The notes under the pieces: generated by a model
The model's database searches: none
What the model saw: the letters and a program-made list of their open reading frames with translations, nothing else
Told to the model about the DNA's origin: nothing
Position numbers and translations under genes: made by a program
NCBI GenBank assembly: GCA_944383825.1
Contig: CALWRA010000018.1
Span: forward strand, 1-56,261
Direction: 5' to 3'
DNA from: an uncultured Acetatifactor sp.
Lineage (GTDB): Bacteria; Bacillota; Clostridia; Lachnospirales; Lachnospiraceae
DNA length: 56,261 bases
Part shown: in pieces, positions 17,204 through 25,793 of the stretch
Numbering within the stretch: position 1 is the stretch's first letter
How the letters are laid out: each line of letters starts with the position of its first letter

Positions 17204-17252
17204 TTTACAATGCAGCGTTACGTGGTATAATAAGGTCGTAACAGAACGTAAT
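17204..17252 (+). promoter_or_regulatory. Recombinase promoter with CGTAAY repeats
   Basis: TTTACA (17204-17209) and TATAAT (17226-17231) are 16 bp apart. The -10 box is bracketed by an inverted pair GTTACG (17217-17222) and CGTAAC (17237-17242), with a further CGTAAT (17247-17252) one helical turn on. The recombinase may bind here and control itself. Confidence 0.65.
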
Positions 17253-17277
17253 AGATATGACAGAGAGGTTGTCTGAT

Positions 17278-18813
17278 ATGAATATCGCTGCTTACTGCCG
17301 AGTTTCCACGGATAAAGCTGACCAGCTCAACAGTCTGGAAGCGCAGAAAGAATTTTTTTCTGAATATACAAAGCGCACTGGCGATACCCTGGTGCGCCTA
17401 TATGCAGATGAGGGGATTTCTGGCACAAAGATTAAAAACCGAAAAGAGTTTCTGCGTATGATGGCGGATGCGGAACACGGTCTTTTTGAAATGGTAGTGG
17501 TCAAAGATATTTCCCGTTTTGCCCGGAATACGGTGGATTTGCTGCAAAACGTCCGCAAGCTGAAATCCCTGGGTATAGAAACACAGTTTTTGACTGCGAA
17601 CATGACCAGCATGGGCAACAGCGAATTTGTGCTGACTATTTTCGGAGCGCTGGCGCAGGAAGAAAGCGCTAATACTTCCAAGCGTGTCAAGTTTGGTAAG
17701 AAGATGAATGCGGAAAAAGGACGTGTACCGAATATTGTATATGGTTATGATAAAACAATCGGAGATTATTTTAATCTGACGATCAACCAGGAAGAAGCAC
17801 AGGTAGTCCGGCAAATCTATCAATGGTATACGAAAGAAGGATATGGGGCTGCAAAAATCGCCAATATGCTCAATGAGAAAGGGTTAAAAACCAAGCGGAA
17901 CTGCAAGTGGAGTCAGAATGCAACCTGCCGTATCCTGACCAATGAGCTTTATACAGGGAAAATTATCAACGGCAAACAGGAAGTATCGGATTTCCTGACC
18001 GGTCAGCGAAAAGAGAAAGATGAAACAGAGTGGATCGTAGTGGAACGACCGGAACTCCGAATTATTGATGATGAAACCTACGAGCAGGCGCAGGAAATTC
18101 TTCGCTCTCGTCATGATGCCTTCAACATTTCCCACGAACGGCAAAACAACAAGCATCTTTTTTCTACTTTAATTAAGTGCAAGGAATGCGGCTGGTCGTT
18201 CCGGCGAACTGTCCGGACCTATAAGAACACCTATGTCCGCTGGGTTTGCTCCGGGCATAACGGGAGAGGCGCTGATAGCTGTCCAAATGCTGTTGTGGTG
18301 GATGAGAATGAGCTGATTGAGGTATTGCAGGAGTATTTTGCAGAAATTCTCAAACAAAAAAAGAAAGTGATTCGTTATGTCGTAGGCGAATTTCAGCGGG
18401 TGTATAAAGCCAAAGACGAAAATCTGGAATATGAGAAGGAATTGACCGCCCAGCTTTCCAAACTGCAAAAAATTCGGCAGAAATATATGGATATGTATGC
18501 CGATGATCTGATTTCCCGTGAGGAACTGGGTGAGAAAATCGGCGGGATGCGTAAGAATATCGAGCGTTTGGAAAATGAGCTGAAGATGGTTTCCTATCAC
18601 CTTACCAAAGGAGAGCAATTAGAAGCTGTTTTAAACAGTACGTTTCAGCAAATTGAAGATATTGCCGATGTTCGGCAGATGACAAACGAGCAGTTAAAAA
18701 GAATCATTCAGAAAATCGAGGTAGACAAGGACGGCAATGTGGATATTTACCTTCGATTGTTCGGTGACTTAGGTCTCGATGAAACCGTTCTAATTAGTAA
18801 CTACGAAACATAA
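17278..18813 (+). CDS. Large serine recombinase of the integrative element
   Basis: A 511-residue large serine recombinase (TnpX/TndX type) that would integrate and excise the element. The resolvase domain begins MNIAAYCRVSTDKADQLNS with nucleophile Ser10; the recombinase domain spans about 165-270; a zinc ribbon (CKECGWSF, later CSGHNGRGADSCPN) covers about 301-338; and a long coiled coil (about 380-450) precedes the C-terminal segment. The ATG at 17278 is preferred because AGAGAGG lies nine bases before it; an ATG 21 bases upstream has no ribosome site. It is uninterrupted, in contrast to the excisionase and mobilisation genes. Its stop is two bases from the probable junction with the target gene. 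Confidence 0.9.
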   Translation: MNIAAYCRVSTDKADQLNSLEAQKEFFSEYTKRTGDTLVRLYADEGISGTKIKNRKEFLRMMADAEHGLFEMVVVKDISRFARNTVDLLQNVRKLKSLGIETQFLTANMTSMGNSEFVLTIFGALAQEESANTSKRVKFGKKMNAEKGRVPNIVYGYDKTIGDYFNLTINQEEAQVVRQIYQWYTKEGYGAAKIANMLNEKGLKTKRNCKWSQNATCRILTNELYTGKIINGKQEVSDFLTGQRKEKDETEWIVVERPELRIIDDETYEQAQEILRSRHDAFNISHERQNNKHLFSTLIKCKECGWSFRRTVRTYKNTYVRWVCSGHNGRGADSCPNAVVVDENELIEVLQEYFAEILKQKKKVIRYVVGEFQRVYKAKDENLEYEKELTAQLSKLQKIRQKYMDMYADDLISREELGEKIGGMRKNIERLENELKMVSYHLTKGEQLEAVLNSTFQQIEDIADVRQMTNEQLKRIIQKIEVDKDGNVDIYLRLFGDLGLDETVLISNYET

Positions 18814-18814
18814 A

Positions 18815-18949
18815 GACGTAACAGACAGATTGATGCAGATCAATCCTGCTCTTGCAAAGCAGGCGAGGAAAGTGCTGGACGTCAATAAATCCGAGCGCCA
18901 TATCCGGGGAGGTCTTGCAACCAGGGAAAAATATCTGCATCAGCATTAA
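18815..18949 (+). pseudogene. 3' remnant of the gene targeted by the element
   Basis: A 44-codon open stretch begins right after the recombinase stop with DVTDRLMQINPALAKQARKV, goes on SERHIRGGLATREKYLHQ and ends at TAA (18947-18949), with a good terminator 11 bases later. It has no start site and no Shine-Dalgarno, yet reads like the C-terminus of a real, basic protein. The simplest reading is that the element is inserted in a gene whose 3' end is here and whose 5' part lies beyond the left edge of the window. I do not recognise the parent protein. Confidence 0.5.
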
Positions 18950-18960
18950 AAAAGTGGAGG

Positions 18961-18993
18961 AGCCTGACATACGAAAATATGCCGGGCTTTTTT
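18961..18993 (+). terminator. Terminator after the target-gene remnant
   Basis: AGCCTGACATA pairs with TATGCCGGGCT (18961-18971 and 18977-18987; one mismatch, one G-T pair) and is followed by a run of T. Confidence 0.7.
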
Positions 18994-19058
18994 ACGTTGT
19001 AAAGGATAATACGAAAGTTTAACGGCTTAAAATGCAGGATGCAGGGCATGAAAAAGTA

Positions 19059-19067
19059 TGGTATACT
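19059..19067 (+). promoter_or_regulatory. Extended -10 promoter of the VWA/MoxR operon
   Basis: TGG TATACT forms an extended -10 element about 30 bases before the start codon; no good -35 box is visible, as is common for this promoter class. Confidence 0.5.
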
Positions 19068-19096
19068 GGTACAACAAACGTCAAAAGGAGGTCAGT

Positions 19097-20389
19097 ATGG
19101 AGGCGGATACCCAAAGGACTTCAGGGCTTGCAGCAAAAGTAATGAGGCTGGCTCATGATGATATTTTGATTCATTTGAGATTTTTTGATGCTGCTCTGGC
19201 AAGGCTGACAATGAAGGAAAGTACGAATTCAGGGTGTATGGCCACGGATGGCTCTGCTTTATTTTATGACCCGGTCTTTGTACTGAAGTGTTATCGCCAG
19301 GATACCCATTTGGTCACCAGATGCTGTCTGCATCTTCTTTTGCACTGTATTTTTTGCCACAGCTTTCAGTATGATAAGCTGGATGCACCGCTGTGGGATC
19401 TGGCCGTGGATGTGGCAGTGGAAAATGTTATTTTGGAGATGAAACTTCCAGGGGCTTCTCTGCAGCAGGACGAAGACGCAGAGAAAAAGCTCAGAGTCCT
19501 CAGAGAAGACGTTGGTCATCTCACTGCAGAGAGGATATACCGCTATTTTCGCAGTAATCCTCCCACGGATAACGAAAAGGAAGCCCTTTCCAGGCTGTTT
19601 AAAAGAGACGAGCATATGCTTTGGAAGCCTCGGGAGGAACTGGAGATTACACAGGAGCAGTGGAGGAAGATCAGCGAAAGGATAAAGGCGGATCTGAAGT
19701 CCTTTACCCGGGCAAAGTCCGGAGCGGAAAGCCTGGAGAAAAATCTGGAGGAGACCACCAGGGATCGCTATGATTACAGCGGCATTCTGAGAAAATTCAT
19801 GGTGATGGGGGAGGATATTACCGTAAATGATGAAGAATATGACTACATTTATTACACCTATGGCTTGAAACATTACGGAAATCTTCCGTTGATTGAACCC
19901 CTGGAGTATAAAGAGACAAATAAGGTAAAGGAATTTGTCATAGCGATTGACACTTCGGCATCCTGTCGTGGAGCCATAGTGAAGGCTTTTTTACAGAAGA
20001 CGTATTCTATTTTAAAAGGGGCTGAAAACTTTTTTCATAAAATAAATGTGCATATTATTCAATGTGACAATGAAGTCCAGAGTGATACGAAGATTACAAA
20101 TGAGGATGATTTTCAAAGGTTTATGGAATATGGAAAGCTAAGCGGATTTGGAGCCACTGATTTTCGCCCTGTGTTTGCATATGTGGATAAGCTGCGCAGG
20201 CAGGGAGAGTTTGAAAATTTAAAGGGACTTATCTATTTTACGGATGGCTATGGGATATATCCGGAGCGGATGCCGGACTATGATGTGATATTTGCCTTTT
20301 TGGATGAGGACGAGCATCGGGCTCCCGTGCCTCCCTGGAGTATGAAGGTGATTTTAGAAAGTGAAGAGCTGGAGGAACAACAGGAGTGA
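19097..20389 (+). CDS. VWA-like protein with degenerate metallopeptidase domain (DUF2201 type)
   Basis: A 430-residue cytoplasmic protein with two domains. The N-terminal domain (about 20-250) has HLLLHCIFCH at 79-88, a metallopeptidase-like helix in which the glutamate of HExxH is replaced (H-L-L-L-H), so peptidase activity is doubtful. The C-terminal domain (about 275-425) is a von Willebrand A-like fold with a MIDAS motif in AIDTSASCRG. AAAGGAGG before the ATG at 19097 fixes the start; an in-frame upstream ATG lacks a site. It overlaps the MoxR gene by four bases (GTGA). MoxR-VWA pairs act as chaperone or metal-insertion machines; the substrate here is unknown. Confidence 0.8.
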   Translation: MEADTQRTSGLAAKVMRLAHDDILIHLRFFDAALARLTMKESTNSGCMATDGSALFYDPVFVLKCYRQDTHLVTRCCLHLLLHCIFCHSFQYDKLDAPLWDLAVDVAVENVILEMKLPGASLQQDEDAEKKLRVLREDVGHLTAERIYRYFRSNPPTDNEKEALSRLFKRDEHMLWKPREELEITQEQWRKISERIKADLKSFTRAKSGAESLEKNLEETTRDRYDYSGILRKFMVMGEDITVNDEEYDYIYYTYGLKHYGNLPLIEPLEYKETNKVKEFVIAIDTSASCRGAIVKAFLQKTYSILKGAENFFHKINVHIIQCDNEVQSDTKITNEDDFQRFMEYGKLSGFGATDFRPVFAYVDKLRRQGEFENLKGLIYFTDGYGIYPERMPDYDVIFAFLDEDEHRAPVPPWSMKVILESEELEEQQE

Positions 20390-21903
20390 ATATTAAACAA
20401 GCGAAGGAATACATCAAAAATGCGGTGAATCTATATTTAAAAAAGGATGAATTTGGGGAATACAGAGTGCCCGTGGTGCGTCAGAGACCAATTTTTCTGC
20501 TGGGAGCTCCCGGGATCGGCAAGACGGCTATTATGGAACAGATTGCTCAGGAAATGGGCATTGCTCTGGTATCTTATTCCATGACTCATCATACCCGCCA
20601 GTCGGCTCTGGGTCTTCCCTTTATCACAAAAAAGAACTATGGGGGACAGAAATTCAGTGTGTCCGAATATACCATGAGCGAGATTATTGCTTCGGTTTAT
20701 GATGCCATGGAAGAAAGCGGCATAAAGGAGGGCATCCTTTTTCTGGATGAGATCAACTGTGTTTCCGAGACCCTTGCCCCCTCCATGCTGCAATTTCTGC
20801 AGTACAAGGTATTTGGCCGCCATAGGGTGCCGGAGGGCTGGGTAATTGTGACGGCAGGAAATCCTCCGGAGTACAATAAGTCGGTTCGAGAGTTTGATGT
20901 GGTGACAATGGACCGACTGAAGGTGCTGGAAGTGGAGCCAGAATACCGTATTTGGAAGGAATATGCCATGGATCGCCAGATTCATAATGCCATCATTAAT
21001 TATTTGGATCTGAAAAAAGACCACTTTTACTGTATGGAGATGACAACAAAGGGGCGCAGCTACGTGACGGCCAGGGGCTGGGAGGATTTATCGGAAATCC
21101 TTTATCTTTATGAGGACGAGTCGCTTACAGTGGATGAAGCTCTGATAGGCCAATATCTGAGAAATGAAAAGGTGGTCAAGGAATTCTGCGCATACTATGA
21201 TCTGTACCGTAAGTACAAGAAGGATTACCATATTGAGGAAATCCTGAGCGGAAATGCCTCTGTACAGGCCATATCCCGAGCAAAGGAGGCGCCATTTGAC
21301 GAGCGTCTCTCCCTTTTGGGGATGTTGTTGGACAAGGCGCTCGCCGATATGAAGGATTGTATGGAGCGCTTGACCTATCTTTCCGACTTAAAAGTTTCTC
21401 TGAAGGCCATTGGAAATTCCGCAGGGAAGACTTACCCGGATCAGATTATGGAACGAATGGAAAAGCAGGCGGAGGGACGAAAGAAACTTTTACAAAATCT
21501 ACAGGCGGCCAGCGCCCTGTCAGACTTGGACAAAAAAAAGCATCGCAGAGTAATCGGATTTTTGGATGAATGCAGGAAAGAGCTATATGTGAGCGGCTGT
21601 GCATCGGGAGAAGAAGCTTTCACCTTTTTGAAGGAAAGATATGGCGAAAGACTTGGAAGGGCAAAAAAGGAATCAATCAGAATACAGCAGGAGCTTCATG
21701 CTCTGTTTGGGTTTGTACAGGAAGCCTTTGGAGAGGGGAATGAAATGCTGATACTGGTTACTGAGCTTACGGTAAACAGTTTTGGTGCACAGTTTCTTGC
21801 GGCCTTTGGAAGCCCCGATTATCAAAGGTATAATGAAGCTCTGATGCTCAGTGAGAGAAAAGAGGATATCAAGACGCAGATTGCGGAGCTTTCTCTGGTT
21901 TAA
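20386..21903 (+). CDS. MoxR-family AAA ATPase
   Basis: A 505-residue AAA+ ATPase of the MoxR class. Walker A is GAPGIGKTA (about 39-47), Walker B is ILFLDEINCV (about 117), and the sensor region VIVTAGNPPEYN lies near residue 160. The C-terminal half is helical and charged. It begins with GTG overlapping the stop of the VWA gene; GGAGG lies 11 bases upstream. It should act with the VWA-like protein as an ATP-driven remodelling pair. The leucine-rich-repeat gene starts 12 bases after its stop, so all three form one operon. Confidence 0.85.
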   Translation: MNIKQAKEYIKNAVNLYLKKDEFGEYRVPVVRQRPIFLLGAPGIGKTAIMEQIAQEMGIALVSYSMTHHTRQSALGLPFITKKNYGGQKFSVSEYTMSEIIASVYDAMEESGIKEGILFLDEINCVSETLAPSMLQFLQYKVFGRHRVPEGWVIVTAGNPPEYNKSVREFDVVTMDRLKVLEVEPEYRIWKEYAMDRQIHNAIINYLDLKKDHFYCMEMTTKGRSYVTARGWEDLSEILYLYEDESLTVDEALIGQYLRNEKVVKEFCAYYDLYRKYKKDYHIEEILSGNASVQAISRAKEAPFDERLSLLGMLLDKALADMKDCMERLTYLSDLKVSLKAIGNSAGKTYPDQIMERMEKQAEGRKKLLQNLQAASALSDLDKKKHRRVIGFLDECRKELYVSGCASGEEAFTFLKERYGERLGRAKKESIRIQQELHALFGFVQEAFGEGNEMLILVTELTVNSFGAQFLAAFGSPDYQRYNEALMLSERKEDIKTQIAELSLV

Positions 21904-21914
21904 CGGAGGGAAAT

Positions 21915-22805
21915 ATGCAGAGAAGAGAACTGGAAATGGAAGGGGGAAGCCTTCTTTATGAAATACGGCAGGGAAAGATTTTGGTGATAGGCCTGCAAGG
22001 GGGTGGAGCAGAAGTGTATGTGCCGCCGTCTATTGAAGGGATGCCTGTAAGCGTCATAGAGAGAAAAGCGTTTCTGAGCAGGAAAAATCTGCGTAAAGTG
22101 CAGTTGCCGGAGACGGTGGAAGAGATCGGGGATTGGGCCTTTGCCTACTGCGATGGGCTGGAGGAGGTTTGTCTGCCTCACAGACAGATACAGTTTGGCA
22201 GGGCAGTGTTTTTAGACTGTGGAAGACTGCGGAAAATCAGATTTCCGGAAGGAGACGAACAGACTGCCCGCCTTCTTGCCGCTGCGGTTACGGCGTTTGA
22301 GTCGTATTATCTGTTGGATCTTATGGAGGTCGGCAGCAGAGAATGGCTGGAAAAATGGGATGCCAGGCTTCTTGCGGTTCTGCAGGCGCCTGATTCCGAA
22401 GGCTATGCAAAACAAGTTCTCTGCGGAGAGGAGGATTATGGGAGTACTGACTTTGGCGCCTTCATCCGGAAAAAACGAAAAAGCAAGGTTCGTCTGGCGC
22501 TGCTTCGCCTGCTTTGCCCGCGGGGCCTGTCATCTGCCGTGAGGAAAGAACTGGAGGAATATCTTCGGGAGCACACAAAGGGCTGCGAGAGTGACGAGGC
22601 GTGGCAGGTGGTTCTCAAAGAGCATGGTAGCGACAGGGCCTGTTACAGCCTTTTTGCAAAGATTGGTTGTATCACAGAGGAAAACTTTCAGGATTTGATT
22701 GCGGAAATCGGAGAAGACAAACCGGAGATGAGGGCCTATTTTATGAGATATAAGGAGGAAAATATAGGTTATACGGATTTTTTTGACGCGCTTGCACTGG
22801 ATTGA
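21915..22805 (+). CDS. Leucine-rich-repeat (BspA-like) cytoplasmic protein
   Basis: A 296-residue protein with no signal peptide. Residues 30-120 contain about three BspA/LRR_5-type repeats: VYVPPSIEGMPVSVIERKAF, LRKVQLPETVEEIGDWAFAY and LRKIRFPE. The rest is a helical region with repeated charged blocks and no known motif. LRR_5 proteins are usually surface proteins, but this one lies in an operon with the MoxR and VWA genes and lacks export signals, so it may be a substrate adaptor for that machine (inference). GGAGGG precedes the ATG. Confidence 0.65.
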   Translation: MQRRELEMEGGSLLYEIRQGKILVIGLQGGGAEVYVPPSIEGMPVSVIERKAFLSRKNLRKVQLPETVEEIGDWAFAYCDGLEEVCLPHRQIQFGRAVFLDCGRLRKIRFPEGDEQTARLLAAAVTAFESYYLLDLMEVGSREWLEKWDARLLAVLQAPDSEGYAKQVLCGEEDYGSTDFGAFIRKKRKSKVRLALLRLLCPRGLSSAVRKELEEYLREHTKGCESDEAWQVVLKEHGSDRACYSLFAKIGCITEENFQDLIAEIGEDKPEMRAYFMRYKEENIGYTDFFDALALD

Positions 22806-22810
22806 GAAAA

Positions 22811-22847
22811 CGCCCGAAAGCGGCGGATGATATGCGGCTTGCGGGCG
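22811..22847 (+). terminator. Weak terminator-like hairpin after the LRR gene
   Basis: CGCCCGAAAGC and GCTTGCGGGCG form an 11-bp stem with one mismatch just after the stop. The T-tract is poor, so this may only be a 3' stabilising hairpin. A second palindrome (GGCGGA/TCCGCC, about 22863-22877) follows. Confidence 0.35.
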
Positions 22848-22902
22848 TCTGGGTTTACCGCGGCGGATGATCCGCCGGATGTAATTTTGCTGCTTGGCAA
22901 CT

Positions 22903-23046
22903 TTATTTGGTTATGGGAATGGAATAGCGTATTCTGCGGTAAATTTTCCAGAGGATGACGGCAGGAAAACTGATCGTCAAAAAAAGTGTGGAAAGAATGC
23001 CGGCAGCGCCGCCCACGATTGCGATAATCAAAATTCCAATATTCAT
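22903..23046 (-). CDS. 47-residue single-pass membrane protein
   Basis: A short minus-strand gene reads MNIGILIIAIVGGAAGILST and continues hydrophobic before a basic end (WKIYRRIRYSIPITK). AAAGGTGG precedes the ATG at 23046. The composition, one long apolar segment plus a positively charged C-terminus, predicts a small membrane peptide with the tail in the cytoplasm. No function can be given. It lies in an otherwise empty 498-bp interval between the LRR gene and the sugar pyrophosphorylase, pointing against both. The rest of that interval (23047-23237) shows no gene. Confidence 0.5.
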   Translation of the reverse strand: MNIGILIIAIVGGAAGILSTLFLTISFPAVILWKIYRRIRYSIPITK

Positions 23047-23237
23047 GTGAATACCACCTTTCCATTTTATGTCCATTCCTATCATAAAACATTCTCTTTT
23101 CGCGAAAAATAGAAAAGCGGTATTCTTAACGAAATCTTATCACCGTCTGTGTGAAATATATGGTCTGCGTCTGTTTTCCAAGCTTAAAAAAACTCTTGGG
23201 GCTCAGGCGTAGAGGGCGGCTTTTTGAACAACGGACA

Positions 23238-23266
23238 TTGCGCATCCACCGGGGATGGTTTATAAT
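23238..23266 (+). promoter_or_regulatory. Promoter of the UDP-sugar pyrophosphorylase gene
   Basis: TTGCGC (23238-23243) and TATAAT (23261-23266) are 17 bp apart, about 37 bases before the start codon. Confidence 0.6.
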
Positions 23267-23303
23267 CAAACCAATAGATTACAAGTAAAAGGAGATCGGA
23301 AGC

Positions 23304-24530
23304 ATGACATTGGAACAGGCCAGAGAAAAACTGGCAAAATACGGTCAGGGGCATGTGCTGAAGTATTATGGAGAGCTTTCCCAAAAGGAGCGTCAATCAC
23401 TTCTGGACCAGATTGAAGCAACGGATATGAGCATTCTGGAAGCCTGCAGACACAGGGAGGAGCTGACCAGAAAGGGGAAGATAACTCCTCTTAAGGCAAT
23501 GCAGCTTCAGGAGATTGAGGCTTGCAGGGAAAGCTTCACCGCCACAGGATTGGAGGTCATCCGACAGGGAAAAGTGGGAGCCGTACTTTTGGCTGGAGGC
23601 ATGGGCACCCGCCTTGGCTCGGATGATCCAAAGGGAATGTATAATGTGGGAATTACAAAAGAACTGTATATCTTTCAATGCCTGATACACAATCTGATGG
23701 ATGTGGTGCGACAGGCTGAAAAGTGGATTCATCTTTTTGTGATGACCAGCGAGAAAAATCATGACGCCACGGCGGCCTTTCTCAAGGAGCATGGTTATTT
23801 CGGGTATAAAGAGGAATTTGTTCATTTTTTCAAGCAGGAAATGGCTGCGGCTACAGATTATCAGGGCAGGATTTATCTGGAGGATAAGGGAAGACTTTCC
23901 ACTTCTCCAAACGGAAACGGAGGATGGTTCAGCTCCATGAAAAACAACGGACTTCTGGATTTTGTGCAGAAACAGGGAATTGAGTGGCTGAACGTTTTTG
24001 CAGTGGACAATGTGCTTCAGAGAATTGCAGATCCCTGCTTTATCGGAGCAACGATTCAGAAAAATTGTGTGGTGGGAGCAAAGGTTGTGCGCAAAAATGC
24101 TCCTGATGAAAAGGTGGGCGTTATGTGTCTTGAGGATGGGAGGCCATCCATAGTGGAATATTATGAGCTGACCAGGGAGCTGATGAACGCCAGGGATGAA
24201 AATGGGGAACCGGCTTATAATTTCGGAGTGATTCTGAACTATTTGTTCCATGAAAAGGAGCTGGAGAACATGATGACATCCCGGATGCCGCTGCATGTTG
24301 TTGAAAAAAAGATTCCCTATCTCAATGATGCTGGAGAATTTGTGAATCCACAAGAGCCCAACGGCTATAAATATGAAAGCCTTGTGCTGGATATGATTCA
24401 TCAGCTGGAAAGCTGTCTGCCCTTTGAAGTGGAGAGAAACAGGGAATTCGCTCCTATCAAAAATAGAACAGGCGTTGATTCTGTGGAAAGCGCCAGAGCC
24501 CTTCTGCAAGCGAACGGCGTAGAGCTTTAG
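23304..24530 (+). CDS. UDP-sugar pyrophosphorylase (UDPGP/AGX type)
   Basis: A 408-residue uridylyltransferase of the eukaryotic-like UDPGP family, which couples UTP with a sugar 1-phosphate (GlcNAc-1-P, GalNAc-1-P or Glc-1-P) to give the UDP-sugar and pyrophosphate. The nucleotide loop is VLLAGGMGTRLGSDDPKGMY (about 92-112), the sugar/uridine-binding GNGGWFSSM lies near 211 and the VDNVLQRIADP segment near 235. AAAGGAG precedes the ATG. It stands just before galE, which suggests supply of UDP-hexoses for cell-surface glycans. Family is clear; the exact sugar is not. Confidence 0.8.
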   Translation: MTLEQAREKLAKYGQGHVLKYYGELSQKERQSLLDQIEATDMSILEACRHREELTRKGKITPLKAMQLQEIEACRESFTATGLEVIRQGKVGAVLLAGGMGTRLGSDDPKGMYNVGITKELYIFQCLIHNLMDVVRQAEKWIHLFVMTSEKNHDATAAFLKEHGYFGYKEEFVHFFKQEMAAATDYQGRIYLEDKGRLSTSPNGNGGWFSSMKNNGLLDFVQKQGIEWLNVFAVDNVLQRIADPCFIGATIQKNCVVGAKVVRKNAPDEKVGVMCLEDGRPSIVEYYELTRELMNARDENGEPAYNFGVILNYLFHEKELENMMTSRMPLHVVEKKIPYLNDAGEFVNPQEPNGYKYESLVLDMIHQLESCLPFEVERNREFAPIKNRTGVDSVESARALLQANGVEL

Positions 24531-24686
24531 ATATGGGATTTTTCTCTCTGTATAATCGGGTCAGCTAACATTTTGACAGATATTCACAACAAATGAGCAT
24601 TGAGGGAGATTCATGTTTTTAGTAATCTGAATACAACAGGAAACAGGAAATTTGGCTCGTGTTTGCGGGCGGAACAGGAGTGGACT

Positions 24687-25703
24687 ATGAAGATTCTGGT
24701 AACAGGTGGAGCAGGCTTTATCGGCAGCCATACGGTGGTTGAGCTGCAGGAGGCTGGGTATGATGTTGTGGTTGTAGATAATCTTTGCAATGCCAGCGAG
24801 AAGTCACTGCCCAGGGTGGAGGCCATCACGGGAAAAAAGATTCCCTTTTATAAAGCGGATATTTTGGACAGAGATGCTTTGGAGGAGATTTTTTCCAGGG
24901 AGGAGATCGACGCGGTTATTCATTTTGCAGGCTTAAAGGCAGTGGGAGAATCCGTACAAAAGCCTTGGGAATATTATGAGAATAATATTGCGGGCACGCT
25001 GACCCTGGTGGATGTTATGCGCAGGCACGGAGTAAAGAATATTATTTTCTCTTCAAGCGCAACCGTGTACGGCAGTCCGGCCTTTGTGCCCATTACGGAG
25101 GAGTGCCCCAAGGGACAGTGTACCAATCCCTATGGGTGGACGAAATCCATGCTGGAGCAGATTCTCACAGATATTCAGAAAGCGGATTCTGAATGGAACG
25201 TGATTTTGCTCAGATATTTTAACCCCATTGGAGCTCATAAGAGCGGAACCATAGGTGAGAATCCCAATGGCATTCCCAACAATCTGATGCCTTACATTAC
25301 ACAGGTAGCGGTGGGCAAACTTAAGGAACTGGGCGTATTCGGAAATGATTACGACACTCCGGATGGAACAGGAGTCAGAGATTATATTCATGTGGTGGAT
25401 TTGGCCAGGGGGCATGTAAAGGCTCTGAAAAAGATAGAGGAGAAGGCAGGGCTTAAAATTTATAATCTGGGCACGGGCGTTGGATATAGCGTGCTGGACA
25501 TAGTGAAGAATTTTGAAGAGGCTACAGGCGTAAAAATTCCTTATGTAATTAAACCACGCCGGGCAGGAGATATTGCAATCTGTTATTCCGACGCTACCAA
25601 GGCCGAGGAAGAGCTGGGCTGGACTGCTCAGTACGGTATAAAGGAAATGTGCGAGGATTCTTGGAGATGGCAGAAAAATAATCCGAATGGATATGATGAC
25701 TGA
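24687..25703 (+). CDS. galE: UDP-glucose 4-epimerase
   Basis: A 338-residue extended short-chain dehydrogenase, the standard GalE length. The NAD-binding loop is [10 protein letters not shown] (7-16), the catalytic serine region SSSATVYG and the YGWTK motif (Tyr-x-x-x-Lys) are in place, and NPIGAHKSG is the GalE-typical substrate segment. It interconverts UDP-glucose and UDP-galactose in the Leloir pathway. The ATG at 24687 has AGGAG six bases upstream; an earlier in-frame start at 24600 would add an unrelated 29-residue leader. It probably works with the upstream UDP-sugar pyrophosphorylase. Confidence 0.92.
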   Translation: MKILVTGGAGFIGSHTVVELQEAGYDVVVVDNLCNASEKSLPRVEAITGKKIPFYKADILDRDALEEIFSREEIDAVIHFAGLKAVGESVQKPWEYYENNIAGTLTLVDVMRRHGVKNIIFSSSATVYGSPAFVPITEECPKGQCTNPYGWTKSMLEQILTDIQKADSEWNVILLRYFNPIGAHKSGTIGENPNGIPNNLMPYITQVAVGKLKELGVFGNDYDTPDGTGVRDYIHVVDLARGHVKALKKIEEKAGLKIYNLGTGVGYSVLDIVKNFEEATGVKIPYVIKPRRAGDIAICYSDATKAEEELGWTAQYGIKEMCEDSWRWQKNNPNGYDD

Positions 25704-25793
25704 TCATACGGCTGGAAGGACGGCGGGACAATGTGGCCTGTGCGCCGGGGGAGCTGGAAGAATTGCCGGCAGCGCAGGCGGAAAGGTTAGAAA

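Noticed and set aside
23397..24509. 370-codon open frame antisense to the UDP-sugar pyrophosphorylase
   Set aside because: It mirrors the codon structure of the true gene, lacks a ribosome site and family motifs. The same applies to long antisense frames inside dnaE (37396-38367), dusB (49572-50465), murA (33311-34150) and metK (35061-35738).
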